The position numbers and the translations under genes are program-made. From the NCBI GenBank assembly GCA_030018585.1, contig JASEHZ010000004.1, forward strand, positions 1 through 37,830: DNA of 37,830 nucleotides, written 5' to 3'. The notes below the pieces were generated by a model. The model saw only the letters and a program-made list of their open reading frames with translations. It searched no databases and was not told the DNA's origin. This document shows, in pieces, positions 31,128 to 37,830 of the stretch; within the stretch, counting starts at the first letter, position 1; every line of letters starts with the position of its first letter. Source of the stretch: Patescibacteria group bacterium (lineage in GTDB: Bacteria; Patescibacteriota; Minisyncoccia; UBA6257; GWB1-50-10).

Positions 31128-31961
31128 ATGAAATTTTCTATGAAAAAAATTATTTTTAGTGTAATTATTCTGTTTGTTGGAATTAGTTTTTTTCTGCAAT
31201 TCACGCCTATCGTCAACGCCGAAACTCAACTGAAAAATGCGACGATTAGCCAAGAAGAAGCCGCCGTACTTCAAGCAAGCCTTAATGTATTAAAAAATAT
31301 GCTGCTTGAATTGCAAAACAAAGCAAATTCAGTGCCGCAAGCAACAATCGTAAAATCGGAAAATGCAGATATTGCAATTTTGAAACAAGGTCTTGATACT
31401 CTTTCCGTCATTTTAACTGAAATGCAAGCACGGCTCCGAGAATCTCAAGAATTAAAAATAGATAAAACCGCTTTGAATACTAATTTAGATAGTATTGCGA
31501 AAAATCTTGTAGCTCTAAGTTCCAATCTGAAAAACGTGAATCTGAAATCTATTATTACAATTATAAACAAGCCGACACAAATAATTACCAAAAATAAACC
31601 GCCCGCACCAGAAGAAAATATTATCGCGACAAAAGAGCAACGCGATGAAATATTATCCGCGCAATTAATCAATGATTCGGAAAAATTATCGCTAGCGACT
31701 ATCATCGGCATTATCAGCATTCTAATTTTAGGTATAGCAACATTCCTATTCTTTAAAGAAAAGCCAGAAAATAAGAAGATTGAAGCTGCTTACCAGAAAA
31801 AAGAATTAACGCCGCAAATGCAAAATTCATCAGCAATTCATCCAGCTCAACCTCCTCGTCCGCCGCAACACACGAGAATACCGCAAGGGATAAGAACACC
31901 CCAACAACCGCAAACCGAATCATATTTCATCAAAACAGAAGACAAAAGAAAACCCGCCTAA
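31128..31961 (+). CDS. secreted coiled-coil protein with C-terminal anchor
   Basis: 277 residues. Signal peptide at 1-31 (ends VNA), a mostly helical, probably coiled-coil extracellular part at about 35-145, a transmembrane helix at 188-209, then a Gln/Pro-rich cytoplasmic tail (PAQPPRPPQHTRIPQGIR) to the end. No family recognised. The start could also be the ATG four codons later (31140). The stop codon lies in a strong terminator hairpin. Confidence 0.75.
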   Translation: MKFSMKKIIFSVIILFVGISFFLQFTPIVNAETQLKNATISQEEAAVLQASLNVLKNMLLELQNKANSVPQATIVKSENADIAILKQGLDTLSVILTEMQARLRESQELKIDKTALNTNLDSIAKNLVALSSNLKNVNLKSIITIINKPTQIITKNKPPAPEENIIATKEQRDEILSAQLINDSEKLSLATIIGIISILILGIATFLFFKEKPENKKIEAAYQKKELTPQMQNSSAIHPAQPPRPPQHTRIPQGIRTPQQPQTESYFIKTEDKRKPA

Positions 31962-31983
31962 AAGCGGGTTTTCTTTTGTCTTC
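31937..31983. terminator. strong bidirectional terminator
   Basis: A 17-base perfect stem (GACAAAAGAAAACCCGC with its complement) around a six-base loop. It contains the last codons and stop of the 31128 gene and faces the end of the 31989 gene on the other strand. Confidence 0.88.
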
Positions 31984-31988
31984 TTGTA

Positions 31989-32654
31989 TTATTGTACCGC
32001 GTTTCTTTTTCTGACATACACGAAAATCGATCCTAAAACAAACGCAATAAGCATCACAAGCAAACTCCCGTAAAGAAACCTATCAAGTACATACCAAAGG
32101 GTTTTTGCGTAGAAAAAATATCTGATTGAAACTTTTAAACCGTGAATAATAAGCGAATATAAAATACCAAGAAAAAACATATTGCCATACTTAAAATCAG
32201 GGATTTTACTTAACTTGTAAGCAGAGGCTAAAACCATAATTTCCCACACCCACTGACTGACTCTTAATTGCCAAGTTTCGTCTTCTATTGTCACTCCAAC
32301 CAGATATTGCCAAAAAACTGTTGCCACTGATATTAACACAAAACCCCAGATCGGTTTTAGGTATTCCATCAAAGTTTTGCCGAAAATTTTTATTTTAAAA
32401 ATCACGGCGGAAAATAAACCCAAAACCACCGCAAGAAAAATCAAACAAAAAACTAAATCATTTCTTACATCCAAAGAGGGGTTCGGAGACAAAACATCAA
32501 GATTACTCGAACCCGGCTCATAAACTCCTGACTGCATAAAAGGCCTTTCAAACAAAGATTGCCCGCCTTGAGGGCAATCTATTTTTTCTCCTCCGACATA
32601 ACAGCCATCCTTTTGCACTTCAATTTTTCCGGAATAATAAGATATTGTTTTCAT
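31989..32654 (-). CDS. multi-pass membrane protein of unknown function
   Basis: 221 residues. A soluble N-terminal part of about 65 residues with two cysteines (GCYVGGEKIDC, about 17-27), then five hydrophobic helices at about 66-86, 97-117, 130-146, 157-176 and 190-213, and a basic end KRNAVQ. No family recognised. It lies just downstream of the tRNA-Ser remnants, on the same strand. Confidence 0.7.
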   Translation of the reverse strand: MKTISYYSGKIEVQKDGCYVGGEKIDCPQGGQSLFERPFMQSGVYEPGSSNLDVLSPNPSLDVRNDLVFCLIFLAVVLGLFSAVIFKIKIFGKTLMEYLKPIWGFVLISVATVFWQYLVGVTIEDETWQLRVSQWVWEIMVLASAYKLSKIPDFKYGNMFFLGILYSLIIHGLKVSIRYFFYAKTLWYVLDRFLYGSLLVMLIAFVLGSIFVYVRKRNAVQ

Positions 32655-32662
32655 TTCCTAAC

Positions 32663-32725
32663 TGGCGAGAGGCAGGGATTCGAACCCTGGGTACGTTTTA
32701 CCGCATACTCGCTTTCTCCCGCACA
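32663..32725 (-). pseudogene. 3' half of a degraded tRNA-Ser
   Basis: On the minus strand, directly after the CCA of tRNA-Ser(GGA): GTGCGGGAGAAAG resembling a long variable arm, then a perfect T-arm (CAGGG-TTCGAAT-CCCTG), acceptor CCTCTC, G and CCA. The distance from T-arm to CCA is one base short of normal, and no D-arm or anticodon stem precedes it. It is a remnant of a class II tRNA gene. Confidence 0.65.
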
Positions 32726-32813
32726 TGGCGGAGAGGGCGAGATTCGAACTCGCGGTGGGTTTCCCCACTCACGCTCTCCAAGCGTGTGCATTAGACCACT
32801 CTGCCACCTCTCC
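32726..32813 (-). tRNA. tRNA-Ser (anticodon GGA)
   Basis: Complete class II tRNA of 88 bases on the minus strand. Acceptor GGAGAGG pairs with CCTCTCC, discriminator G, CCA encoded (3' end at 32726). Anticodon stem CACGC/GCGTG with loop TTGGAGA gives GGA (32777-32779). Long variable arm GTGGGGAAACCCAC. T-arm GCGAG-TTCGAAT-CTCGC. Reads TCC and TCT codons. Confidence 0.97.
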
Positions 32814-32880
32814 GCCATAAGCGGGATTGCGATTTGTAGAAAAAATTTTAAGCCGGCTAAAAATTTTATACAAAACGGGA

Positions 32881-32975
32881 ACAAGCTTCGCGCACTAGAC
32901 CACTATGCGACCTCTCCTAAATTCTTAATTATTTCTAATTTTTCTAAATACCCTTTGGGGCTATACGACCTCTCT
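32881..32975 (-). pseudogene. 5' fragments of tRNA-Ser
   Basis: At 32917 down to about 32881 the minus strand reads GGAGAGGTCGCATAGTGG and on, with acceptor and D-arm of a tRNA-Ser but no anticodon stem or 3' half following. A shorter second copy (AGAGAGGTCGTATAG) lies near 32975-32961. Together with the 3' half at 32663 they flank the intact tRNA-Ser. They may come from duplication of the tRNA gene or from past integration events. Confidence 0.6.
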
Positions 32976-33011
32976 GCGTGTAACCAGCTTATAATAAATC
33001 CTTAAAAATTT

Positions 33012-33890
33012 CTACTGCGGATTTGACGGTAATTCTACCGGCGGATTTTCTGCAACTTCATCTAATTTTTTCTGCGGCAGAAGATTAAGCCAAACCACTA
33101 TTAAAACCAAAAAGGAAAAAAGAAACAAAACACTGATCGGCAAAATTAATGTAAGCGCATAATAAACTAATCCTAAAGTCATTGCATGAATACCGATTCG
33201 ATAAGAATTTTTATAACTCGAAACTACGCCTTTAATTTTTGCTATCAATAAAATAATTAATGCCAAGATCAGTAAATGAACAAGTTTAAAAGAAAAACCG
33301 GCAATTAAAAAAGCGAAAATTCCCAAAACCGCAAGCGGGGGAATAATTTTCATAATCGGTTTTATTTTATCAACAAAAGAAACGAAAATCGGCTTGTCAA
33401 CAACCACATCGGGTATTTGCTCCAAACTCATAATTCTTATACCTCCATCATCATAGCCAACAATACTGTCGCCAGTCAGCCAAAAAAGAGTTTTGTATTC
33501 TTTGAATCTATCTATTGAAAAACTGGTTTTAGTATCAATAACCAGAAAATTTTCCGGCGATGATACTTCTTTATTTTTCTGATTTTCGGCTTTAAAATCA
33601 TTCGGCATTTTCACAAAAAACGGCTCTAAAACATTAGTTGATGCTTTACCGGCTTTAATGGTTATGATCAAATTATCAGGAAAAGATTTTACTGCCGCTG
33701 TACTTAAGTTATTAAAAAGCAAACTTAAACCCGGCACTAAATTAATAGAAATAATAATTGTCAAAATAAAAGCCAAAATCAAGACTAATGAATAAAAATA
33801 CTTTATTGAAAAAGAAAACGGCTTTTGCGTAAGCCCTTGATAAAACTTCGGCGAAAAAATACTTTGTTTAATATTATTTAAAATGGTCAT
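33012..33890 (-). CDS. DUF1189 family membrane protein
   Basis: 292 residues. The start SIFSPKFYQGLTQKPFSFSI is the typical DUF1189 opening (membrane anchor preceded by FYxxL), followed by a first helix at about 30-55, an outside part of about 120 residues, and four or more helices from about 178 to 270. Ends with a Pro/Glu tail. Function unknown in the family. TATAAT lies six bases before the ATG (33897-33902), so the gene is likely read from its own leaderless promoter although htpX ends 15 bases upstream. Confidence 0.85.
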   Translation of the reverse strand: MTILNNIKQSIFSPKFYQGLTQKPFSFSIKYFYSLVLILAFILTIIISINLVPGLSLLFNNLSTAAVKSFPDNLIITIKAGKASTNVLEPFFVKMPNDFKAENQKNKEVSSPENFLVIDTKTSFSIDRFKEYKTLFWLTGDSIVGYDDGGIRIMSLEQIPDVVVDKPIFVSFVDKIKPIMKIIPPLAVLGIFAFLIAGFSFKLVHLLILALIILLIAKIKGVVSSYKNSYRIGIHAMTLGLVYYALTLILPISVLFLFSFLVLIVVWLNLLPQKKLDEVAENPPVELPSNPQ

Positions 33891-33896
33891 ATGTAA

Positions 33897-33902
33897 ATTA
33901 TA
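33897..33902 (-). promoter_or_regulatory. -10 box of the DUF1189 gene, leaderless type
   Basis: TATAAT on the minus strand, six bases from the ATG at 33890, located in the short gap after htpX. Confidence 0.55.
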
Positions 33903-33905
33903 AAA

Positions 33906-34829
33906 CTAAACCGACATATCCCTCAAGGCCTTTAAACGTTCCTCTACCGGCGGGTGGCTCATAAACATTTTATGAAACCAAGCGCCTTTAATTGAACGTT
34001 TGTCGCCGATGCCGCTCGTGAAAGGATCGTCAAACCATAAATGCGAGGTAGTATTTCTAGCCACTTTAAGCGGGGTTGAGTCCATAGCGATTTTTTCAAG
34101 GGCGCTCGCCAAACCTTCCGGATAACGGGTTAAAAGCGCACCTGACGCGTCGGCTAAAAATTCCCGTTTTCTTGAAATTGCCAACCGCAAAAGTGTTGCC
34201 GCGATCGGCGCTAAAATCGCGAGAATAACACCGGCCAAAAATAAAATCATGCCAAGCTGACCGCCACCTCTATCGTCGCGATTGCTAAATCCGAACAGCC
34301 GCGAACGCAAAAACATATCGGAAATCAAAGATATAAAACCAACCAAAATCACAGCAACGGTTGAAATTAAAATATCACGATTGCCGATATGGGATAATTC
34401 ATGCGCAATCACGCCTTCTAATTCTGTTTTATTTAACTTCTGCAAAAGCCCGTGCGTCACAGCCACAACAGCATGCTCGGGATTACGACCAGTGGCAAAA
34501 GCATTCGGCGCCGATTCGTTAATTATGTAAATTCTAGGCATTGGCAATCCGGCCACAATACTCAAATTTTCAACAATATTATAGAGTTCGCGGGCGTTTT
34601 CTTTTGAAACTGGTTCAGCGTGCGACATTTGAAGCACGATCTTATCAGAATACCAATAACTTATAATGCTCATTGCGCTTGAAAAAATAACCGCAAACCA
34701 CAAAATACTTGAATCCCCGTAAATTTGCGCAAAAATAAATCCCAAACCAATAACAACAATAAAAAATCCGAAAAACAAAAAATATGTTTTTCTGATATTT
34801 GAATCATAATACGTATAAAGAGTAGCCAT
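33906..34829 (-). CDS. htpX: HtpX-type M48 membrane metalloprotease
   Basis: 307 residues from ATG 34829. Zinc protease of the inner membrane that cuts misfolded membrane proteins. Two N-terminal helices (about 15-34 and 42-60), zinc motif HELSH (143-147), the third ligand in the FLADASGALLTRYPEGL region, and two more helices between. The longer frame to 34886 is rejected because the promoter TATAAT lies seven bases before ATG 34829. LemA, the usual neighbour, is 0.8 kb away on the same strand with an orphan gene between, opposite strand. Confidence 0.94.
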   Translation of the reverse strand: MATLYTYYDSNIRKTYFLFFGFFIVVIGLGFIFAQIYGDSSILWFAVIFSSAMSIISYWYSDKIVLQMSHAEPVSKENARELYNIVENLSIVAGLPMPRIYIINESAPNAFATGRNPEHAVVAVTHGLLQKLNKTELEGVIAHELSHIGNRDILISTVAVILVGFISLISDMFLRSRLFGFSNRDDRGGGQLGMILFLAGVILAILAPIAATLLRLAISRKREFLADASGALLTRYPEGLASALEKIAMDSTPLKVARNTTSHLWFDDPFTSGIGDKRSIKGAWFHKMFMSHPPVEERLKALRDMSV

Positions 34830-34836
34830 ATTAAAT

Positions 34837-34842
34837 ATTATA
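34837..34842 (-). promoter_or_regulatory. -10 box of htpX, leaderless type
   Basis: TATAAT on the minus strand with seven bases to the ATG at 34829. It fixes the start at MATLYTYYD. The divergent consensus promoter of the 34969 gene lies 50 bases away. Confidence 0.55.
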
Positions 34843-34890
34843 CGATAAAATGCATTATTTTTTTCTAATTTTTTGGATATAAACAAGCCA

Positions 34891-34919
34891 TTGACAAATA
34901 AAACCGAGAAGCATATAAT
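34891..34919 (+). promoter_or_regulatory. perfect sigma-70 consensus promoter
   Basis: TTGACA (34891-34896), a 17-base spacer and TATAAT (34914-34919): both boxes and the spacing match the consensus exactly. It reads into the 34969 gene with a leader of about 42 bases. Confidence 0.88.
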
Positions 34920-34968
34920 TACACGCAGTTAATTAATAATTTTATTCAATAATTCAAGGAGATATGGA

Positions 34969-35571
34969 ATGAAAATCAATACGAATAGCCTGCTTTGGCA
35001 AATTGCTTACGAGCACTGTTTCCGCGATAAAAGACCTCTAAATCAAGTTTCGGTTTGCAGACTTTTCTGGACTGTCGTTGGCGGTGTATTTGCTTGGTTA
35101 TTTCAAATAATCGCAGTGATTCTGCTTTTAACTTTTGGAAACTTAATTTGCTTTTTTGCCGCCAAAAGAATTCCTTTTGATCTGGAACGGGTAACTCCCT
35201 ATAAACATTGGCCAAAAATTAAAGGACATAGAATCTATCCAATTTCTATGTTGGGATTTTTGTGGATTATTTATTCAATCTGGTTTAAATGGGGTAGTCT
35301 TTGCTACTTGCTTTGGAAACCTGATCTTGAAAAGTTCATGGAATCAGATGGCAATGCGCTTTATTTTTTTACGGCTTTTACTGATTTTGTAATCGCCACG
35401 GTAGTTGTTGTAATTGTTATTAGTGCGATAAGCGCTGGCATATGTTTGTTTTTTGAAAAAATAAGAGAAAGTGATTTCGGCACGCTCTTATTAGAATATC
35501 TGAAAGCAAAAAAACAAAAAATCTGCCCTATGATTGATATTGTTGAAGAAAAAACGAAACAATCAGATTAA
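34969..35571 (+). CDS. orphan membrane protein behind a consensus promoter
   Basis: 200 residues with three or four hydrophobic helices (about 33-62, 92-115, 132-160), a Cys- and Trp-rich middle and a charged C-terminal end (KAKKQKICPMIDIVEEKTK). No family recognised. A strong binding site (AAGGAG, 9-10 bases before ATG) and a perfect promoter predict high expression. It stands alone on the plus strand between htpX and lemA and has its own terminator. It looks like an inserted cassette. Confidence 0.78.
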   Translation: MKINTNSLLWQIAYEHCFRDKRPLNQVSVCRLFWTVVGGVFAWLFQIIAVILLLTFGNLICFFAAKRIPFDLERVTPYKHWPKIKGHRIYPISMLGFLWIIYSIWFKWGSLCYLLWKPDLEKFMESDGNALYFFTAFTDFVIATVVVVIVISAISAGICLFFEKIRESDFGTLLLEYLKAKKQKICPMIDIVEEKTKQSD

Positions 35572-35576
35572 TTTTA

Positions 35577-35604
35577 AAAACTCCCGAATTTCGGGAGTTT
35601 TAAT
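35577..35604. terminator. bidirectional terminator, 34969 gene / lemA
   Basis: AAAACTCCCGAAATTTCGGGAGTTTT-type palindrome with T-run, between convergent genes. Confidence 0.88.
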
Positions 35605-35605
35605 T

Positions 35606-36157
35606 TTAAAACTTAACTTTTACCGGCTCTTTAGCGACAGCATCATCTGCGCCAAGTTCAAAAAACTCGCGTTTCTCAAATTTAAACATTTGAGCAATAA
35701 AATTATAGGGAAATGATTCAATTTTAGTATTTAAATCGCGAACATTGCCGTTATAAAATCTGCGAGCGGCTTGAATTTTATTTTCTGTATCAGAAAGTTC
35801 GTTTTGTAATTGTATAAAACTTTCAACTGCTCTAAGCTGCGGATAAGCCTCGGCAATTGCAAAAATACTTTTCAGAGCCGAAGTAACCATATTATCGGCT
35901 TTTTCTTTTTCTCCAACACTTTGCGCACCTAAAGCCTGCGCCCGAGCTTTCGTTACTTTTTCAAAAGCTTCAGTTTCGTGTTTGGCATAACCTTTTACAG
36001 ATTCAACCAAATTGGGAATTAAATCATACCGGCGCTTTAACTGAACATCAATATCAGCCCAGGCTTCTTTAGTACGATTTACCAACCGTACAAAACTGTT
36101 ATAAATTCCAATAAGCGAAATAACTATTACGGCCAAAATTATAATTAATAATGTCAT
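35606..36157 (-). CDS. lemA: LemA family protein
   Basis: 183 residues. N-terminal membrane helix (about 2-21), then the LemA helical core: NSFVRLVNRTKEAWADIDVQ, LKRRYDLIPNLVESVKGYAK, and AYPQLRAVESFIQLQNELSD, TENKIQAARRFYNGNVRDLN. LemA forms surface-exposed helical bundles and is often encoded with HtpX; exact role unknown. A possible TATAAT about 55 bases upstream lies just behind the terminator of the next gene. Confidence 0.95.
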   Translation of the reverse strand: MTLLIIILAVIVISLIGIYNSFVRLVNRTKEAWADIDVQLKRRYDLIPNLVESVKGYAKHETEAFEKVTKARAQALGAQSVGEKEKADNMVTSALKSIFAIAEAYPQLRAVESFIQLQNELSDTENKIQAARRFYNGNVRDLNTKIESFPYNFIAQMFKFEKREFFELGADDAVAKEPVKVKF

Positions 36158-36207
36158 TTTTTTAATTCATAAAAATTACTTACGACCTTTCCTGATAATT
36201 ATAACAA

Positions 36208-36246
36208 AAATCCCTTGTTCTTAATACTCCAAGAACAAGGGATTTG
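36208..36246 (-). terminator. terminator of the 36249 gene
   Basis: AAATCCCTTGTTCTT with its full complement around an eight-base loop, starting directly at the gene's stop and followed on the minus strand by TTTTTGTT. Confidence 0.88.
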
Positions 36247-36248
36247 AT

Positions 36249-36710
36249 TTAAACAATTTTAAAAATTTTCCTTGCGATTCCGGTAATAACGAAATAACTT
36301 AAAATTACACAAACAAACAAAACTAGCAAAAAAAACAATCCGTCTTTATCAATATTTACCCTAAGAGTATTTTGTTTTAATTCTATGCTTTCAATTTGCG
36401 TAAGAAATTTTGCAAAAGTTTTTCGCGTATAATCGATTTTACCGTCTGACATAATTCCCACGAAAAAAGCATCGTGGACTGAAGGCATAATAATAAGTGC
36501 TTTATAACAATGATTAAAAAAAATCTGATAATCAACGCCTGACACATTAAAGCTCGAATAAGCTTCCTTTAAAAGATGAATTTCGCCAGTACATGACAAA
36601 ATATTAATCGTTTCGGTTGATTTGTAGTCGGCATTATAAATATAAAGCGCAGCCATAACCAAGACAAAAAGCACCAAAATTCGAAAAATAGCAAAGAAAT
36701 TCTGTTTCAT
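36249..36710 (-). CDS. orphan membrane protein with two end helices
   Basis: 153 residues. Hydrophobic helix at about 7-25, a soluble middle of about 95 residues with two cysteines (SCTGEIHLL; NHCYKALIIM), and a second helix at about 124-147. The middle would lie outside the cell. No family recognised. AAAGGA about ten bases before ATG, a near-consensus promoter and a private terminator make it a self-contained unit. Confidence 0.72.
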   Translation of the reverse strand: MKQNFFAIFRILVLFVLVMAALYIYNADYKSTETINILSCTGEIHLLKEAYSSFNVSGVDYQIFFNHCYKALIIMPSVHDAFFVGIMSDGKIDYTRKTFAKFLTQIESIELKQNTLRVNIDKDGLFFLLVLFVCVILSYFVITGIARKIFKIV

Positions 36711-36752
36711 TTCATGTTTCCTTTATATTATTAAGTTAAATTTACTACCTAA

Positions 36753-36781
36753 ATAATACGCTAACAAAATCAATTCGTCAA
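36753..36781 (-). promoter_or_regulatory. near-consensus promoter of the 36249 gene
   Basis: TTGACG (36781-36776), a 17-base spacer and TATTAT (36758-36753) on the minus strand. Confidence 0.72.
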
Positions 36782-36878
36782 ACGCCATGGCAATAAACCA
36801 AAGATCAAATTCATTAATTTTCCCTGCAATTCGGATTTCCGCCCCTCCCGAACCGCACGGAATAGCCATATTAACTTC

Positions 36879-37229
36879 CTACGGTACTCTCAGAGTATTC
36901 TTATCAAAAAATAACGGCTCTATAACCAACATTCCTTTTTTCTCGTAATTTACATATCTTGTAGATTCTTGAGAATAAGAAGCAAGGCGATGCCGCACTA
37001 TCTCATGAGTTACACCGCGATCGCAAATTACCCGCACAGTTACTTTTTCGTGCTCAATAACTGATTCATGACCGGACGCCAAAATACTCTTTACAAAATC
37101 TCAAGCTGAAGTTTCAGTAATGCGTTTTTCGCTTTTATAACAAGTCCGACCATAACGCTCAATATTCTTTAAAATTTGCTCTCCATCAATTTTATCTTCA
37201 ATAACAAAATAAGCTTTTATAACTTCCAT
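36879..37229 (-). pseudogene. thyX: thyX remnant: internal UGA and missing C-terminal half
   Basis: Flavin-dependent thymidylate synthase would make dTMP from dUMP. From ATG 37229 (binding site AAAGGA before it) the frame gives MEVIKAYFVIEDKIDGEQIL, ERYGRTCYKSEKRITETSA, a TGA at 37101-37103 (codon 43), then [20 protein letters not shown] and the ThyX signature [11 protein letters not shown] (RHRx7S). It stops with TAG after about 116 codons, whereas ThyX has over 200 residues, so the C-terminal half with the remaining active site is missing. Two lesions point to a dead gene. Family members usually have Glu at the TGA site. Confidence 0.85.
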
Positions 37230-37323
37230 ATCAATCCTTTCTCTTTATTTAATTAATTAAAAAACTAAATAGAGTTTATATTAAAACTATCAATAATTCA
37301 AGAAAACAAATCGACAAAGAAAA

Positions 37324-37353
37324 AACCGCTTCAATTAATTGAAGCGGTTTTTA
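37324..37353 (-). terminator. terminator of the 37367 gene, palindrome shared with 4375
   Basis: AAACCGCTTCAATTAATTGAAGCGGTTT followed on the minus strand by TTTCTTTG. The 20-base core is identical to that of the topA terminator. Confidence 0.87.
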
Positions 37354-37366
37354 ATCGAACTACCGA

Positions 37367-37708
37367 TTAATTATTTTTAACTTCTTCTCTGGCGAATTGC
37401 AAACGAATCCATGGCATCTCATCTTCTTCTCTTGACAGATTAGTTAAATGAAGACATAAAAGAACCTCATCCCAACCCTCTTCTTTAAAATTAAGAACTA
37501 ACGCCCAAAGTAATCGCATATCATAATTTTTCCTAAATCGATAAAAAACCATTCCAAGCTCATAACTAAGTGCCTCGTCATGAGTTTGTTTTTCTCCCGG
37601 TTTCAATTGTCGAAATTGATGACGGGCAAAAGTTTCAATATCAATTTTTAATTCATTTACAATAATCTCTTCAGATTTAGAAAGTGATAATATGTCTATC
37701 GGTTTCAT
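37367..37708 (-). CDS. orphan acidic soluble protein
   Basis: 113 residues, no membrane helix, many Glu/Asp and a few Trp/Arg: SKSEEIIVNELKIDIETFAR, RQLKPGEKQTHDEALSYELG, MRLLWALVLNFKEEGWDEVL. Probably helical. No family recognised. Strong binding site (GAAAGGA), near-consensus promoter and private terminator. It lies upstream of the thyX remnant on the same strand. Confidence 0.7.
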   Translation of the reverse strand: MKPIDILSLSKSEEIIVNELKIDIETFARHQFRQLKPGEKQTHDEALSYELGMVFYRFRKNYDMRLLWALVLNFKEEGWDEVLLCLHLTNLSREEDEMPWIRLQFAREEVKNN

Positions 37709-37764
37709 ACAACATTCCTTTCAGATAATATTAGATTGACAATAAATAGTTAATTACTGATTGA

Positions 37765-37794
37765 ATGATAGCATACTCCTGTGCTATTTGTCAA
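37765..37794 (-). promoter_or_regulatory. promoter of the 37367 gene
   Basis: TTGACA (37794-37789), an 18-base spacer and TATCAT (37770-37765) on the minus strand, with a leader of about 50 bases to the ATG. Confidence 0.75.
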
Positions 37795-37830
37795 CCCAGC
37801 GTAATGGTTCAATAGCTTGTATCCACCCCC

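Noticed and set aside
32651-32884. 77-codon ORF across tRNA-Ser
   Set aside because: It is a translation of the tRNA gene and its fragments, with no independent coding evidence.
36723-36869. 48-codon ORF (MAIPCGSGGAEIR...) after the thyX remnant, with GGAAG before its ATG
   Set aside because: It overlaps the promoter and binding site of the 36249 gene and matches no family; kept out for lack of support.
37101-37103. UGA as a sense codon (as in Gracilibacteria/Absconditabacteria)
   Set aside because: rpsC and rplO end in TGA exactly where their families end, so UGA is a normal stop; the thyX remnant is also truncated.
1-37830. CRISPR arrays, cas genes, transposases, integrases, rRNA genes
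   Set aside because: No regularly spaced repeats, no recognisable cas, transposase or integrase ORF and no rRNA sequence seen. The fold-back elements are not spaced like a CRISPR array.

Overview
The window (37,830 bp, AT-rich) looks like a chromosomal piece of a Candidate Phyla Radiation (Patescibacteria) bacterium, most likely a Parcubacteria-type lineage, using the standard code (rpsC and rplO end in TGA; rplN, rplR and rplW end in TAG). Reasons: the S10-spc ribosomal protein cluster goes straight from S5 to L15 with no room for L30, alanyl-tRNA synthetase stops after the editing domain, L3 is unusually short, and there are DUF5667 envelope proteins of the kind common in these lineages. 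I identify families from recalled motifs; no search was run.

Layout. 1-1009 (minus): tRNA-Ala, tRNA-Ile, a small membrane protein and a PilO-like pilus protein. 1114-4350 (plus): dprA and topA. 4602-18781 (minus): tuf, then rpsJ-rplC-rplD-rplW-rplB-rpsS-rplV-rpsC-rplP-rpmC-rpsQ-rplN-rplX-rplE-rpsN-rpsH-rplF-rplR-rpsE-rplO-secY-adk-map, then an orphan membrane protein. 19047-24741 (minus): accessory genes: a PsbP-like secreted protein broken by an amber codon, a MntA/HepT toxin-antitoxin pair with a frameshifted HepT, two DUF5667 envelope proteins, a coiled-coil protein and a three-gene operon of small unknowns behind a structured leader. 24959-29762 (minus): dnaG-rpoD-alaS. 29885-37830: plsY, a half-length ferritin-like protein, envelope proteins, tRNA-Ser flanked by degraded tRNA-Ser pieces, DUF1189, HtpX, an orphan membrane protein, LemA, another orphan, a thyX remnant and an orphan acidic protein.

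Most striking observation: most of the wide gaps between co-transcribed genes hold a fold-back (inverted-repeat) element. In at least four of them (dprA-topA, rplO-secY, rplV-rpsC, rplN-rplX) the inverted arms start at or within a few bases of the stop codon of the upstream gene and end at the ATG of the downstream gene. Inside lies a short ORF of 26-47 codons that stops 3-4 bases before that ATG. Three of these short ORFs, and a pair formed by the fourth with a copy at 30881, are related to each other. They look like a family of palindromic mini-cistrons that bridge translation from one gene to the next, or a mobile palindromic repeat that survives only at stop/start junctions.

Two expression styles coexist. 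Several genes (mntA, 22408, 22712, DUF1189, htpX) have a perfect TATAAT ending 6-7 bases before the ATG, so their mRNAs should be leaderless. Several orphan genes instead carry near-consensus sigma-70 promoters, a strong AAGGA-type ribosome binding site and their own terminator, as if they were self-contained cassettes.
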